31,272 nucleotides of DNA from Clostridiaceae bacterium UBA4839 (lineage in GTDB: Bacteria; Bacillota; Clostridia; Clostridiales; Caloramatoraceae): positions 55,846 to 87,117 of the forward strand of contig DHEX01000086.1 in NCBI GenBank assembly GCA_002400085.1. Direction: 5' to 3'. The position numbers and the translations under genes are program-made. The notes beneath the pieces are model-generated. The model was not told the origin of the DNA and did not search any database. It worked only from the letters and a program-made list of their open reading frames with translations. The first letter of the stretch is position 1. Every line of letters starts with the position of its first letter. This document shows positions 8,874 through 15,625 of this stretch, piece by piece.

Positions 8874-9587
8874 ATGTATTATTATATATTGATTTTGATA
8901 GGCATTATTATAATAATTGCTGGAAAAAAAGTAGGAAAAGCAGATAATAATACTGATTTTTATGATTATTTTGAACCGCAAAATCATAAAGATGATGTAA
9001 ATACTAGCGAAACTATGAATGTGGAAAAAAATTATGAAAATATTATAGATAAAACCAGCGATATACAGCAAAGAATGGATTACCTTGAACAATCAATAGT
9101 GCTGCTTGATGAAAAGCTGGACAAGAATACTAATGATATAATTTTCAATTTAAAAATTAATAAAGAAATCAATAGCTATAAAATAAAAAGTGATGAAAAA
9201 ATTAGCAACGACGAAACAAAAAGTTCTGAAAAAATTAACAATACTGAAACAAAAAGTGCTCAAAGTGATATAGATGAAAAAGTTGATAATAGCAAAGCAA
9301 AGAGCTCTGAAAGTGATGTAGGCGAAAAAATTGATAACGGCGAAACAAAGAGTTCCGAAAATAATACAGATGAAAAAATTAATAATGATGCAGCAAAGAG
9401 TGTTGAAAGTGATATAGATGAAAAAATTGATAACGATGAAACAAAAAATTCTGAAAATAATATAGATGAAACCATTTATAAGCTTTATAATGAAGGTAAA
9501 TCCATTGATGAGATAAGCTCAATACTAAAAATTGGAAAGGGTGAAATACAATTAAGAATTGGGTTAAAAAAGCAAATAAAAAGATAG
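8874..9587 (+). CDS. Membrane-anchored repeat protein in the swrB position (DUF6115-like)
   Basis: A 237-residue protein with an N-terminal membrane anchor (residues 4-16, nearly all Ile/Leu/Tyr) and a short coiled-coil-like segment (about 55-90). A charged, low-complexity repeat region follows (107-197). The C-terminal helix-turn-helix-like motif is IYKLYNEGKSIDEISSILK followed by GKGEIQLRIGLK (201-232). The anchor, coiled coil and C-terminal motif directly after the sigma-D gene match the layout and position of Bacillus SwrB/YlxL, a promoter of flagellar export-gate assembly. The link is architectural and positional; I cannot align it. ATG follows GGAGGAAAT closely. The last codons contain a slippery A-AAA-AAG run (see 9566). 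Confidence 0.6.
   Translation: MYYYILILIGIIIIIAGKKVGKADNNTDFYDYFEPQNHKDDVNTSETMNVEKNYENIIDKTSDIQQRMDYLEQSIVLLDEKLDKNTNDIIFNLKINKEINSYKIKSDEKISNDETKSSEKINNTETKSAQSDIDEKVDNSKAKSSESDVGEKIDNGETKSSENNTDEKINNDAAKSVESDIDEKIDNDETKNSENNIDETIYKLYNEGKSIDEISSILKIGKGEIQLRIGLKKQIKR
9192..9464 (+). repeat. In-frame tandem repeat, 48-bp units
   Basis: Codons 107-197 of the swrB-like gene form a tandem array. Four 16-residue units start at codons 134, 150, 166 and 182, each of the form D/G-E-K-hydrophobic-D/N-N, then a KS/KN stretch and ESD or ENN. Two shorter, more diverged units start at 107 and 119. At DNA level the period is 48 bp in the last four. The array is acidic/polar and predicted disordered, a likely length-variable linker between anchor and C-terminal motif. 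Confidence 0.8.
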
Positions 9588-9796
9588 TTTTTTATTTTAA
9601 AAATACTAATTTTTTAATAGGATTTGGTACCGGAATTATTATTATTACAATTGTATTTTCTATAATTAATTCAATTAGTAAAAGCAGCACGAAGGGTTTA
9701 ACTCAAAAAGAAATTGAAACCAAAGCTAGAGAAATGGGAATGGAATATGTTGATAAAATTAAGGCTTATGATCTTTTTGAAAATAATAAAAAATAG
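9551..9796 (+). CDS. Small single-pass membrane protein (start unclear)
   Basis: The frame is open from 9545 to a TAG at 9794-9796 but holds no ATG, GTG or TTG before its membrane helix. It reads NWVKKANKKIVFYFK, a membrane segment (IGFGTGIIIITIVFSIIN), then LTQKEIETKAREMGMEYVDK and a short charged tail. The end resembles the 'L-T/S-x-x-E-I-x-x-K-A-R-E-x-G-M' module of short clostridial MltG/YceG-like proteins. Two readings are possible: initiation at the rare codon ATT (9551), which has AAAGGGTG (9536-9543) at ideal spacing; or a -1 slip from the swrB-like gene. A past indel that split one gene cannot be excluded. A standard gene finder would miss it. Confidence 0.55.
   Translation: MKNWVKKANKKIVFYFKNTNFLIGFGTGIIIITIVFSIINSISKSSTKGLTQKEIETKAREMGMEYVDKIKAYDLFENNKK
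9566..9597 (+). other. Slippery heptamer A-AAA-AAG plus AT-rich inverted repeat
   Basis: Bases 9566-9572 read AAAAAAG. In the frame of the swrB-like gene the codons are tta|aaa|aag, so the heptamer is in exactly the phase (A AAA AAG) used for -1 slippage in dnaX. A 9-bp inverted repeat follows: AAATAAAAA at 9574-9582 and TTTTTATTT at 9589-9597. The stop of the 0 frame lies in its loop. A -1 shift enters the membrane-protein frame ending at 9796. The stem is all A/T and too close to the heptamer for a classical stimulator. Confidence 0.35.
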
Positions 9797-9807
9797 GGGG
9801 CGATGTT

Positions 9808-10578
9808 ATGGTAAGAGGTTTGTACTCATCAGCAAGCGGCATGATAACAAAGCAGGCTCAAATGGAAGCGCTAAGCAATAATATTTCTAATATGAATACT
9901 ATAGGTTTTAAAAGGGATAAGGTAATAACGAAACCTTTTGAAGAGGTTATGCTTGTTAATAAGGACAAGTATGTAGGAGGGAAACCGTTTAAAAGAAAGA
10001 TTGGAAGTATGGGATTTGGGGTTGGAATCGATGAGGTAGTGACTTCTTTTGAACAGGGCTTTTTAGAAGAAACAGGAAGAAACCTTGATTTTGCAATAGA
10101 AGGGGATGGATTTTTTACTTTAGCAGATGGGAATGGAAATGAAAAATATTCAAGGGATGGAAGATTTAAAATAGATGAGAATGGTTACCTTACAAACAGT
10201 GATGGATTAAGGGTTATAGGAATGGATCCAAATGGCAGTAAAGCTGAAATAAGGGTATCTAATCCAGATTTTAAAATATCAAATGACGGCTATTTTGACA
10301 GTGTAAATGGGCGAACTAAATTTTGCATAAGCCACTTTCAAGACAGCAAGGCACTTACTAAAAATGCAGAAAATACATATACTTCAAATGGGCAGCTTGC
10401 TTATAATGGCACTGCTAAAATCCATCAATGCTTTGTTGAAAGGTCAAATGTAGATGCAATTGAAGCTATTACAGATATGCTAACTATTTCAAGAAGTTAT
10501 GAATCCAACCAAAAGGTACTTCAGCAGATAGATGAAACTATTGGTAAGGCCGTAAATGAAGTTGGAAGCATAAGGTAG
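9808..10578 (+). CDS. Flagellar rod protein, FlgF/FlgG family (first copy)
   Basis: A 256-residue rod protein with the N-terminal Flg_bb_rod motif (MVRGLYSSASGMITKQAQME, ALSNNISNMNTIGFKRD) and the central hook-basal-body segment (TGRNLDFAIEGDGFFTLAD). The C-terminal rod-type helix is EAITDMLTISRSYESNQKVL. Such proteins are secreted by the flagellar export gate and form the distal rod. With the next gene it matches the flhO-flhP pair of Bacillus. By place in the pair it is more likely the FlgF/FlhO type, but the motifs do not separate FlgF from FlgG securely. GGGGG (9796-9800) precedes the ATG. Confidence 0.88.
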   Translation: MVRGLYSSASGMITKQAQMEALSNNISNMNTIGFKRDKVITKPFEEVMLVNKDKYVGGKPFKRKIGSMGFGVGIDEVVTSFEQGFLEETGRNLDFAIEGDGFFTLADGNGNEKYSRDGRFKIDENGYLTNSDGLRVIGMDPNGSKAEIRVSNPDFKISNDGYFDSVNGRTKFCISHFQDSKALTKNAENTYTSNGQLAYNGTAKIHQCFVERSNVDAIEAITDMLTISRSYESNQKVLQQIDETIGKAVNEVGSIR

Positions 10579-10594
10579 ATGGAGGGAAAGATTT

Positions 10595-11338
10595 ATGATT
10601 AGAACTATAAGCAATGGGAAATCAGGTCTTTTTACAAGTCAAAATAAAATGGATTCCATAGCAAATAACATTGCTAACGTCAATGCTAATGGATATAAAA
10701 AAATTGAAATGGATTTTAATGATATATTTTACAGCAAAATGAATAGGAAGGGATGCCCAATTACTTCGGATAACAGGGACAAGTTATTGGAGGGAAGCGG
10801 CAGCAGGACTAGTGCTATAGTTGCAAATACATCAGAGGGTGCTTTGAAGGAAACAGGGATGAAAACTGATTTAGCAATAACAGGTGATGGACTTTTTAGG
10901 CTTATAGGCAGCAATGGGGAATATTTTTACACTAAGGATGGAGCTTTTTCACTGGATAAGGATAAAAATATTGTTCATAATACAGGAATGAAGTTAGAAG
11001 TAGAAAATTATAACAGGAATGCTATGAGTGATGATTTTTCTATTAATGAAAATGGAGAAATATATGTTAAAAATAAGTCTATTGGAAAAATCAATACTTA
11101 TTCTTTCGTAGACAGAGATAAACTTGTTCAAAGCTGTGGGAATATTTATCAAACAGATGAGGCACCTAAAAATTCAAACTCAAGTATTAAACAGGGTTTC
11201 TTAGAGCAGTCAAATGTGGACATTGCAAAAGAACTTACAGATATGATTATTGCTCAAAGAACCTATTCAATGAATTCTAAATCAGTTAAAACAGGAGATG
11301 AAATGTGGCAAATTGCCAATAATTTAAGGAACAAGTAG
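10595..11338 (+). CDS. Flagellar rod protein, FlgG/FlgF family (second copy)
   Basis: A 247-residue rod protein with the same three parts: an N-terminal MIRTISNGKSGLFTSQNKMD and NIANVNANGYKK, a central ETGMKTDLAITGDGLFRLIG, and a C-terminal helix ELTDMIIAQRTYSMNSKSVK ending in NNLRNK. That end is typical of FlgG-like distal rod proteins. It starts 16 bases after its paralogue, with GGAGGGAAAG upstream. It closes the flagellar operon: a strong palindrome follows at 11344, then a gene of a different class. Which of the two rod genes is the true FlgG is inference. Confidence 0.88.
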   Translation: MIRTISNGKSGLFTSQNKMDSIANNIANVNANGYKKIEMDFNDIFYSKMNRKGCPITSDNRDKLLEGSGSRTSAIVANTSEGALKETGMKTDLAITGDGLFRLIGSNGEYFYTKDGAFSLDKDKNIVHNTGMKLEVENYNRNAMSDDFSINENGEIYVKNKSIGKINTYSFVDRDKLVQSCGNIYQTDEAPKNSNSSIKQGFLEQSNVDIAKELTDMIIAQRTYSMNSKSVKTGDEMWQIANNLRNK

Positions 11339-11343
11339 GAATA

Positions 11344-11459
11344 AAAACCCCTTTTAAAGTTAATAATCATAAAGAATTAAATCTTTAGGAATGGTCAAGA
11401 CTGCTTACTGCTATTCCAATGAAAAGATTTAAAAATGAAAAGACTTTAAAAGGGGTTTT
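11344..11459 (+). repeat. 116-nt nested palindrome covering the ribosome site of the TPR gene
   Basis: Three helices nest perfectly. AAAACCCCTTTTAAAGT (11344-11360) pairs with ACTTTAAAAGGGGTTTT (11443-11459). TTAAATCTTT (11377-11386) pairs with AAAGATTTAA (11423-11432). GGAAT (11388-11392) pairs with ATTCC (11413-11417). The right outer arm carries AAAGGGG, the only ribosome site for the next ATG (11466), so folding would hide it. The centre (GGAATGGTCAAGAC) is the reverse complement of part of the repeat at 23232. It may act as a terminator, a translational switch or a hairpin mobile element; the long loop argues against a simple terminator. Confidence 0.75.
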
Positions 11460-11465
11460 ATAATA

Positions 11466-11915
11466 ATGGAAGGGACACAGGAAATAATAAATTTAATTAA
11501 AGAAAATAAGATATATAAAGCAAGAAAAAAAATTTATGAGCTATTTAAAAATAATTTAAAACTTTTTTATTATTATATTGCTTTAACTTATTGTGCTGAA
11601 GGGCAATATGAATTTGCAGTAGAATGTTTTAAATTATCAATAAGAAATGGGTTAAATTCTTATATTGCTTATTATAATCTTGGGGTGTCCTATATTGAAA
11701 TAAACGAAAACAAAAAAGCTGCAGATTGTTTTGTTAATTGTATTAGATTAAAAAAGGATTATTTAAAGAGTTACCTTTGTCTCATAAATTTATTAAATAA
11801 TTTAGGGGAAAATAAAAATGCTTATAGAGTATTAAAAACGGCTACAATTTATTGTGAAAGCCAATATGTATATGCTATTGAAAAAAAATATTATTATGAA
11901 ATCATTAAAATTTAG
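11466..11915 (+). CDS. Small TPR-repeat protein
   Basis: A 149-residue all-helical protein with about three tetratricopeptide repeats. The clearest are FYYYIALTYCAEGQYEFAVE, AYYNLGVSYIEINENKKAAD and KSYLCLINLLNNLGENKNAY; each shows the small/aromatic TPR pattern and a closing Ala turn. There is no signal peptide, membrane segment or catalytic motif, so it is probably a cytoplasmic scaffold. Codon use is very AT-rich, even against the neighbours. Its ribosome site lies in the right arm of the palindrome at 11344-11459. The partner cannot be told. Its place just after the flagellar operon is compatible with, but does not show, a motility role. Confidence 0.75.
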   Translation: MEGTQEIINLIKENKIYKARKKIYELFKNNLKLFYYYIALTYCAEGQYEFAVECFKLSIRNGLNSYIAYYNLGVSYIEINENKKAADCFVNCIRLKKDYLKSYLCLINLLNNLGENKNAYRVLKTATIYCESQYVYAIEKKYYYEIIKI

Positions 11916-11923
11916 ATCCCAAA

Positions 11924-12178
11924 AGTGCCAGACACTTGACATATGACATATAAGGAGTACCTCTCCGTCACATATTAAAAATTTAGATTTAATACATCAC
12001 TGCGATAAGGAAAATATATTCCATTCACTTTTCCCGTTTGCAAAGATGTTCTAAGGATTAAAATGCCAGATAAGCTGTAGGGGACGGTCTTGACCGTCCC
12101 TCTGGGGAATGCACGGAATCGTGGGGGCGGAACGGTCAAGACCGCTCCCTACTTGCCATATGTCACGTGCCTGGCACT
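11924..12178. mobile_element. 255-bp MITE-like element with 22-bp terminal inverted repeats
   Basis: The left end (11924-11945, AGTGCCAGACACTTGACATA then TG) and the right end (12157-12178) are inverted copies differing at two of 22 positions. Between them is no coding frame of note. The centre holds two 20-nt dyads of a second repeat family (12081-12100 and 12129-12148). Small size, terminal inverted repeats and lack of a gene fit a miniature inverted-repeat element. I see no clear target-site duplication. It fills most of the 306-bp gap between the TPR gene and the amidohydrolase. Confidence 0.7.
12077..12152. repeat. Dispersed palindromic repeat, copy A (both halves)
   Basis: This copy begins with GTAGGGGACGGTCTTGACCG and ends with the inverse (…CGGTCAAGACC…CCCTAC). 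Each half is itself a 20-nt dyad. The left one, GGGACGGTCTTGACCGTCCC (12081-12100), is perfect; the right one (12129-12148) has one mismatched pair. It lies nested in the 255-bp element. Related copies are at 13409, 15369 and 23229, with a fragment at 11388. Confidence 0.75.
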
Positions 12179-12221
12179 ACTTTAAGATGCTTACTAAATA
12201 ATAACAATTGGGGGCAATAAT

Positions 12222-13382
12222 ATGTATGATTTTTTTTATGAGGCTGATAAATACTACAATACAATGGTGAAAATAAGAAGGAAGCTTCATATGCATCCTG
12301 AACTTGGCAGAGACTTATTTTTTACAGCCAACCTGGTTGAAAGTATTTTAAAAGAAGCTGACATAAGCTATAAAAGATTTAAAAACAATGGAATAGTGGC
12401 TGAAATAGGAAGCGGACGAAGAGGAATAGCCCTTAGAGCTGATATGGATGCAATTCCAGTTCAAGATATGAAGGATGTTTCATATAAGTCTAAAATTAAT
12501 GGAGTTATGCATGCCTGCGGCCATGATGCACATACAGCTATTCAAATTGGAAGCGCTTTAATATTAAAAAATATTGAAAGTGAACTAAATGGCAAAGTTA
12601 GGTTTATATTTCAGCCTGCAGAGGAAACTGATGGTGGCGCTAAGGACATGATTGAGTATGGAGCTCTTAAAGATGTACAGGCAGTTATAGCGCTTCATGT
12701 GGATGAGAATTTAAACACTGGAACAATAGGATTTAGAAAAGGTGTGGTTAATGCAGCTTCAAATCCATTTAAAATAGAAGTAAAGGGCAAAAGTGCTCAT
12801 GGTGCTCACCCTGAAAATAGTATTGATGCAATATATATTGCATCAAAGATAATTGATTCTCTTCAAATGCTTGTCTCAAGGGAGCTTTCTCCTCTAGATA
12901 GTGCAGCTATATCTATTGGTAAAATTAATGGAGGTACAGCTGAAAATATTATTTGTGGGGAAGTTACTATGGAAGGGATATTAAGATCATTTGGAGCAGC
13001 AAATAGACAAAGGTTTCAAGACAGAATAAAAACAATTGTTGAATCTACTGCATCAATGTTTAGAGGCCTTGGAAAAGTTGATTTTGTTGATGGCTATCCA
13101 TCTTTTGAAAATGATGATGACTTATATGACTTTGCATATAAAGTATTTGGGCATAGTGAAGACGTTAAGATAGTGAAGCTGGAATGCCCAAATATGACTG
13201 TGGAAGACTTCGCATATTATACACAAGAGGTACCTGGCTTTTATTATAAATTGGGCTGCAGAAACATAAACCAAGGGATTGTAAATCCAGCTCATGGAAG
13301 CTATTTTGATGTTGATGAGGCTTGTCTTCCTATAGGCTGTGCTCTTCAATCGATGTTTGCATTTGAATATTTAAATAGGTAG
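12222..13382 (+). CDS. M20-family metal-dependent amidohydrolase (hippurate/N-acyl-amino-acid type)
   Basis: A 386-residue cytoplasmic enzyme of the M20D group, which removes acyl groups from N-acyl-amino acids or related amides. Visible motifs are KLHMHPELG (21-29), RADMDAIPV (72-80), the metal-binding MHACGHDAHT with Cys99 and His101 (96-105), PAEE with Glu134-135, and His159. A dimerisation domain follows (about 175-290). Near the C-terminus is a conserved MTVEDFAYYTQEVPGFYYKLG segment, and HGSYFDVDE supplies the last ligand. Length is normal. The gene stands alone, bracketed by repeats (11924-12178 and 13409-13435). The substrate cannot be read from the sequence; amidohydrolases of this group are often misnamed carboxypeptidases. 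Confidence 0.88.
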   Translation: MYDFFYEADKYYNTMVKIRRKLHMHPELGRDLFFTANLVESILKEADISYKRFKNNGIVAEIGSGRRGIALRADMDAIPVQDMKDVSYKSKINGVMHACGHDAHTAIQIGSALILKNIESELNGKVRFIFQPAEETDGGAKDMIEYGALKDVQAVIALHVDENLNTGTIGFRKGVVNAASNPFKIEVKGKSAHGAHPENSIDAIYIASKIIDSLQMLVSRELSPLDSAAISIGKINGGTAENIICGEVTMEGILRSFGAANRQRFQDRIKTIVESTASMFRGLGKVDFVDGYPSFENDDDLYDFAYKVFGHSEDVKIVKLECPNMTVEDFAYYTQEVPGFYYKLGCRNINQGIVNPAHGSYFDVDEACLPIGCALQSMFAFEYLNR

Positions 13383-13408
13383 TATAAAAATTCTTCCACT
13401 GCTTATGG

Positions 13409-13435
13409 GGCGGAACGGTCAAGATCGGTCCCTAC
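13409..13435. repeat. Dispersed palindromic repeat, decayed right half
   Basis: GGCGGAACGGTCAAGATCGG then TCCCTAC matches the right half of copy A (12127-12152) with a few changes. The dyad at 13412-13431 pairs at only seven of nine positions. No left half is present, so this is probably a remnant. It lies just after the amidohydrolase stop. Confidence 0.6.
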
Positions 13436-13489
13436 ATCCAATTGGATGAATGTTTGTATTGAAAACCCCATATAATAGGAATTTTAATA

Positions 13490-13552
13490 AAAAAATCACC
13501 TTTTGTTATGATGAAGCTATTTAAGCTGTTATAACAAAAGGTGATTTTTTTT
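13490..13552 (+). terminator. Strong (bidirectional) Rho-independent terminator
   Basis: AAAAAATCACCTTTTGTTAT (13490-13509) is perfectly complementary to 13531-13550, a 20-bp stem. It is followed by TT on the + strand (an 8-T run in all) and flanked by an A run on the left, so it can end transcription in both directions. It separates the amidohydrolase from comM. Confidence 0.88.
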
Positions 13553-13646
13553 GAGTCAAGTAAATTAAATGAAAAAATGGGAACATATTTTGTTTATACA
13601 TTAAAATTAATGGTAATAATTAGTTTGTGAAGGTAGGTGATTTTAT

Positions 13647-15176
13647 ATGCTTAGTAAGGTCAAGTCAATTTCACTTATTGGAGTTGAAGGTATCATAGTT
13701 GATATTGAAACTGATATTCAAAATGGAATTCCAAATCTTAATATGGTAGGTCTTCCTGATGTAGTTGTGAAGGAATCAAGGGAGAGGGTTAGATCTGCAA
13801 TAAAAAATTCTGGTATTAAGTTTCCAATTAGCAAGATAATTATTAACTTTGCACCAGCTGATATAAAAAAAGAAGGCCCTCATCTTGATCTTGCAATTGC
13901 AATAGGAATACTTATAAGCAATGGAGATATTAGAAATGCAGATATAAGGGATTGTATTTTTATTGGAGAATTATCACTTAATGGAGAAATTAGAAGTGTT
14001 AAAGGCATTTTACCAATGGTATTGGAAGCAAAAAATATGGGATTTAAAAAAATTTTTATACCTGCCTTAAATAAATATGAAATATGCCTATTAAATACAG
14101 ATATAGAGGTTTATGCAGTTTCAACTTTAAAGGAAATTATAGACTTCTATAATGAAGATATTCCCATTACTAAAGTTGATTTTGATTTCAATCAAAATAT
14201 AACTCAAGATGTCTTTGATGTAGATTTTAGCGAAGTAAAGGGGCAAAAATTAGCAAAAAGAGCGGTAGAAGTTGCTGCAAGCGGCTCACACAATTTGATA
14301 ATGATAGGGCCTCCTGGAGGCGGCAAAACAATGATTGCTCAAAGAATACCTACCATATTGCCACAGCTTAACTATGAACAAGCAATTGAAGTAACAAAAA
14401 TATACAGCGTTGCAGGGCTAACTAATAAATATAGGGGAATTATACTTGCTCCACCGTTTAGGAGTCCTCACCATACATTATCTACTGCTTCATTAATAGG
14501 AGGCGGAAGTAATCCCATTCCAGGAGAGGTTTCCTTAGCACATGATGGAGTATTATTTTTAGATGAGCTTCCGGAATACAGAAGAGATGCTCTTGAGGCT
14601 TTAAGACAGCCCATGGAGGATGGGATAGTGTGCATATCAAGGGTAAAGGGCAAATATGTATATCCATCCAAGTTTATGCTTATAGCTTCAATGAATCCAT
14701 GCCCTTGTGGGTATTATGGCTATCAGTTGAAGGAATGCAGATGCAGCGAAATACAGATAAGAAATTATTTAAATAAGGTTTCAGGCCCTCTTTTAGATCG
14801 GATTGATATCCATATTTCAATTGAGCCTGTAAAATTTGATGAAATAAATGATAACACTAATGAGGAGTCCTCAAAGGATATTAGAAAAAGAGTTGAATAT
14901 GCAAGAGCTATACAAATGGAGAGGTTCAAAAATGAAAATATATTATATAATTCTCAAATGAAGGGAAGACAAATAAAAAAATATTGTAAGGTTGAAAAGG
15001 ATGGGTTAAAGCTTCTTGAAAATGCATATAAAAATTTAGCATTGAGTACAAGAGCATATAATAAAATACTGAAAATATCAAGAACTATAGCAGATATGGA
15101 AGGCGCGGAGAATATATCTGAAAAACATATAGCTGAAGCAATTCAATATAGAGTGCTCGACAGAAAATACTGGTGA
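13647..15176 (+). CDS. comM: YifB/ComM-family AAA+ ATPase (Mg-chelatase-like)
   Basis: A 509-residue protein. An N-terminal ChlI/Lon-S5-like domain (about 1-165, with GLPDVVVKESRERVRSAIKN) precedes an AAA+ module with Walker A GPPGGGKT (221-228) and Walker B LFLDELPEY. A four-cysteine cluster (CPCG…CRCS) and a C-terminal helical domain follow. In naturally competent bacteria ComM is a hexameric helicase that promotes branch migration during transformation. The adjacent dprA gene, also for competence, fits this. AGGTAGGTGA precedes the ATG. The gene is long and intact. Whether the host is transformable is not shown; the comM-dprA pair is common in non-competent clostridia too. Confidence 0.93.
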   Translation: MLSKVKSISLIGVEGIIVDIETDIQNGIPNLNMVGLPDVVVKESRERVRSAIKNSGIKFPISKIIINFAPADIKKEGPHLDLAIAIGILISNGDIRNADIRDCIFIGELSLNGEIRSVKGILPMVLEAKNMGFKKIFIPALNKYEICLLNTDIEVYAVSTLKEIIDFYNEDIPITKVDFDFNQNITQDVFDVDFSEVKGQKLAKRAVEVAASGSHNLIMIGPPGGGKTMIAQRIPTILPQLNYEQAIEVTKIYSVAGLTNKYRGIILAPPFRSPHHTLSTASLIGGGSNPIPGEVSLAHDGVLFLDELPEYRRDALEALRQPMEDGIVCISRVKGKYVYPSKFMLIASMNPCPCGYYGYQLKECRCSEIQIRNYLNKVSGPLLDRIDIHISIEPVKFDEINDNTNEESSKDIRKRVEYARAIQMERFKNENILYNSQMKGRQIKKYCKVEKDGLKLLENAYKNLALSTRAYNKILKISRTIADMEGAENISEKHIAEAIQYRVLDRKYW

Positions 15177-15192
15177 TATGTCAAACCTGATG

Positions 15193-15208
15193 TTATCATA
15201 AATGATAA
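15193..15208. repeat. Short palindrome shared with the region after codY
   Basis: TTATCAT-aa-ATGATAA is a 7-bp dyad just after comM. The 13 bases TTATCATAAATGA recur at 23289-23301, where they form part of a 20-bp direct repeat. The rest of 15209-15340 is AT-rich, with no gene that I can support. Confidence 0.45.
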
Positions 15209-15368
15209 ACAGAACTATTAAATAGCTCATAAATCCAGTTATAGTTCACCTGTAAAAATACATCTTCTTTATCAAAATCTAAAAATTATTAATGAACAAA
15301 TTGCAGCGAAAAAATATATATGAAATGAACGTAGAATAAGCAAATAGATGTTCTTAGAATTAATAAAA

Positions 15369-15517
15369 TGTAGGGAACGGTCTTGACCGTTCCGTTGATG
15401 GACGAACGGAATCTATGAGAGTGGAACGGATGCAACACCCAGTAACGATTTCATTCTGTGGCATTTGCAGGATAATCAGAATTTAGTGGGGCAAAGCGGT
15501 CAAGACCGTTTCCTACA
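15369..15517. repeat. Dispersed palindromic repeat, copy B (149 bp)
   Basis: The left end TGTAGGGAACGGTCTTGACC (15369-15388) and the right end (15497-15517) are near-perfect inverted repeats. The left half contains a perfect 20-nt palindrome, GGAACGGTCTTGACCGTTCC (15374-15393). Weaker inverted similarity continues outward to GATGTTC (15348-15354) and GAACATC (15528-15534). The flank up to 15588 (…GATTAAATCTAAAT) resembles, inverted, the stretch at 11980-12076. The copy lies in the 449-bp gap between comM and dprA. Confidence 0.72.
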
Positions 15518-15625
15518 GCTGTTTGGCGAACATCTTTGTTTCTTACCATAGTGGTGGATTAAATCTAAATTAAGAATTGCAGTAGGTATATATATTTATC
15601 CTTTACTTTTGAAAGGAATGATAAA

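Noticed and set aside
9192..9464. Regularly spaced repeats that could suggest a CRISPR array.
   Set aside because: The units are contiguous, in frame, and encode a conserved peptide pattern; there are no unique spacers and no cas genes.
14468..14671. Minus-strand open frames within comM, and similar ones inside fliR-flhB, flhA, hslV and hslU.
   Set aside because: They lack ribosome sites and family features and lie wholly inside well-supported genes on the other strand.
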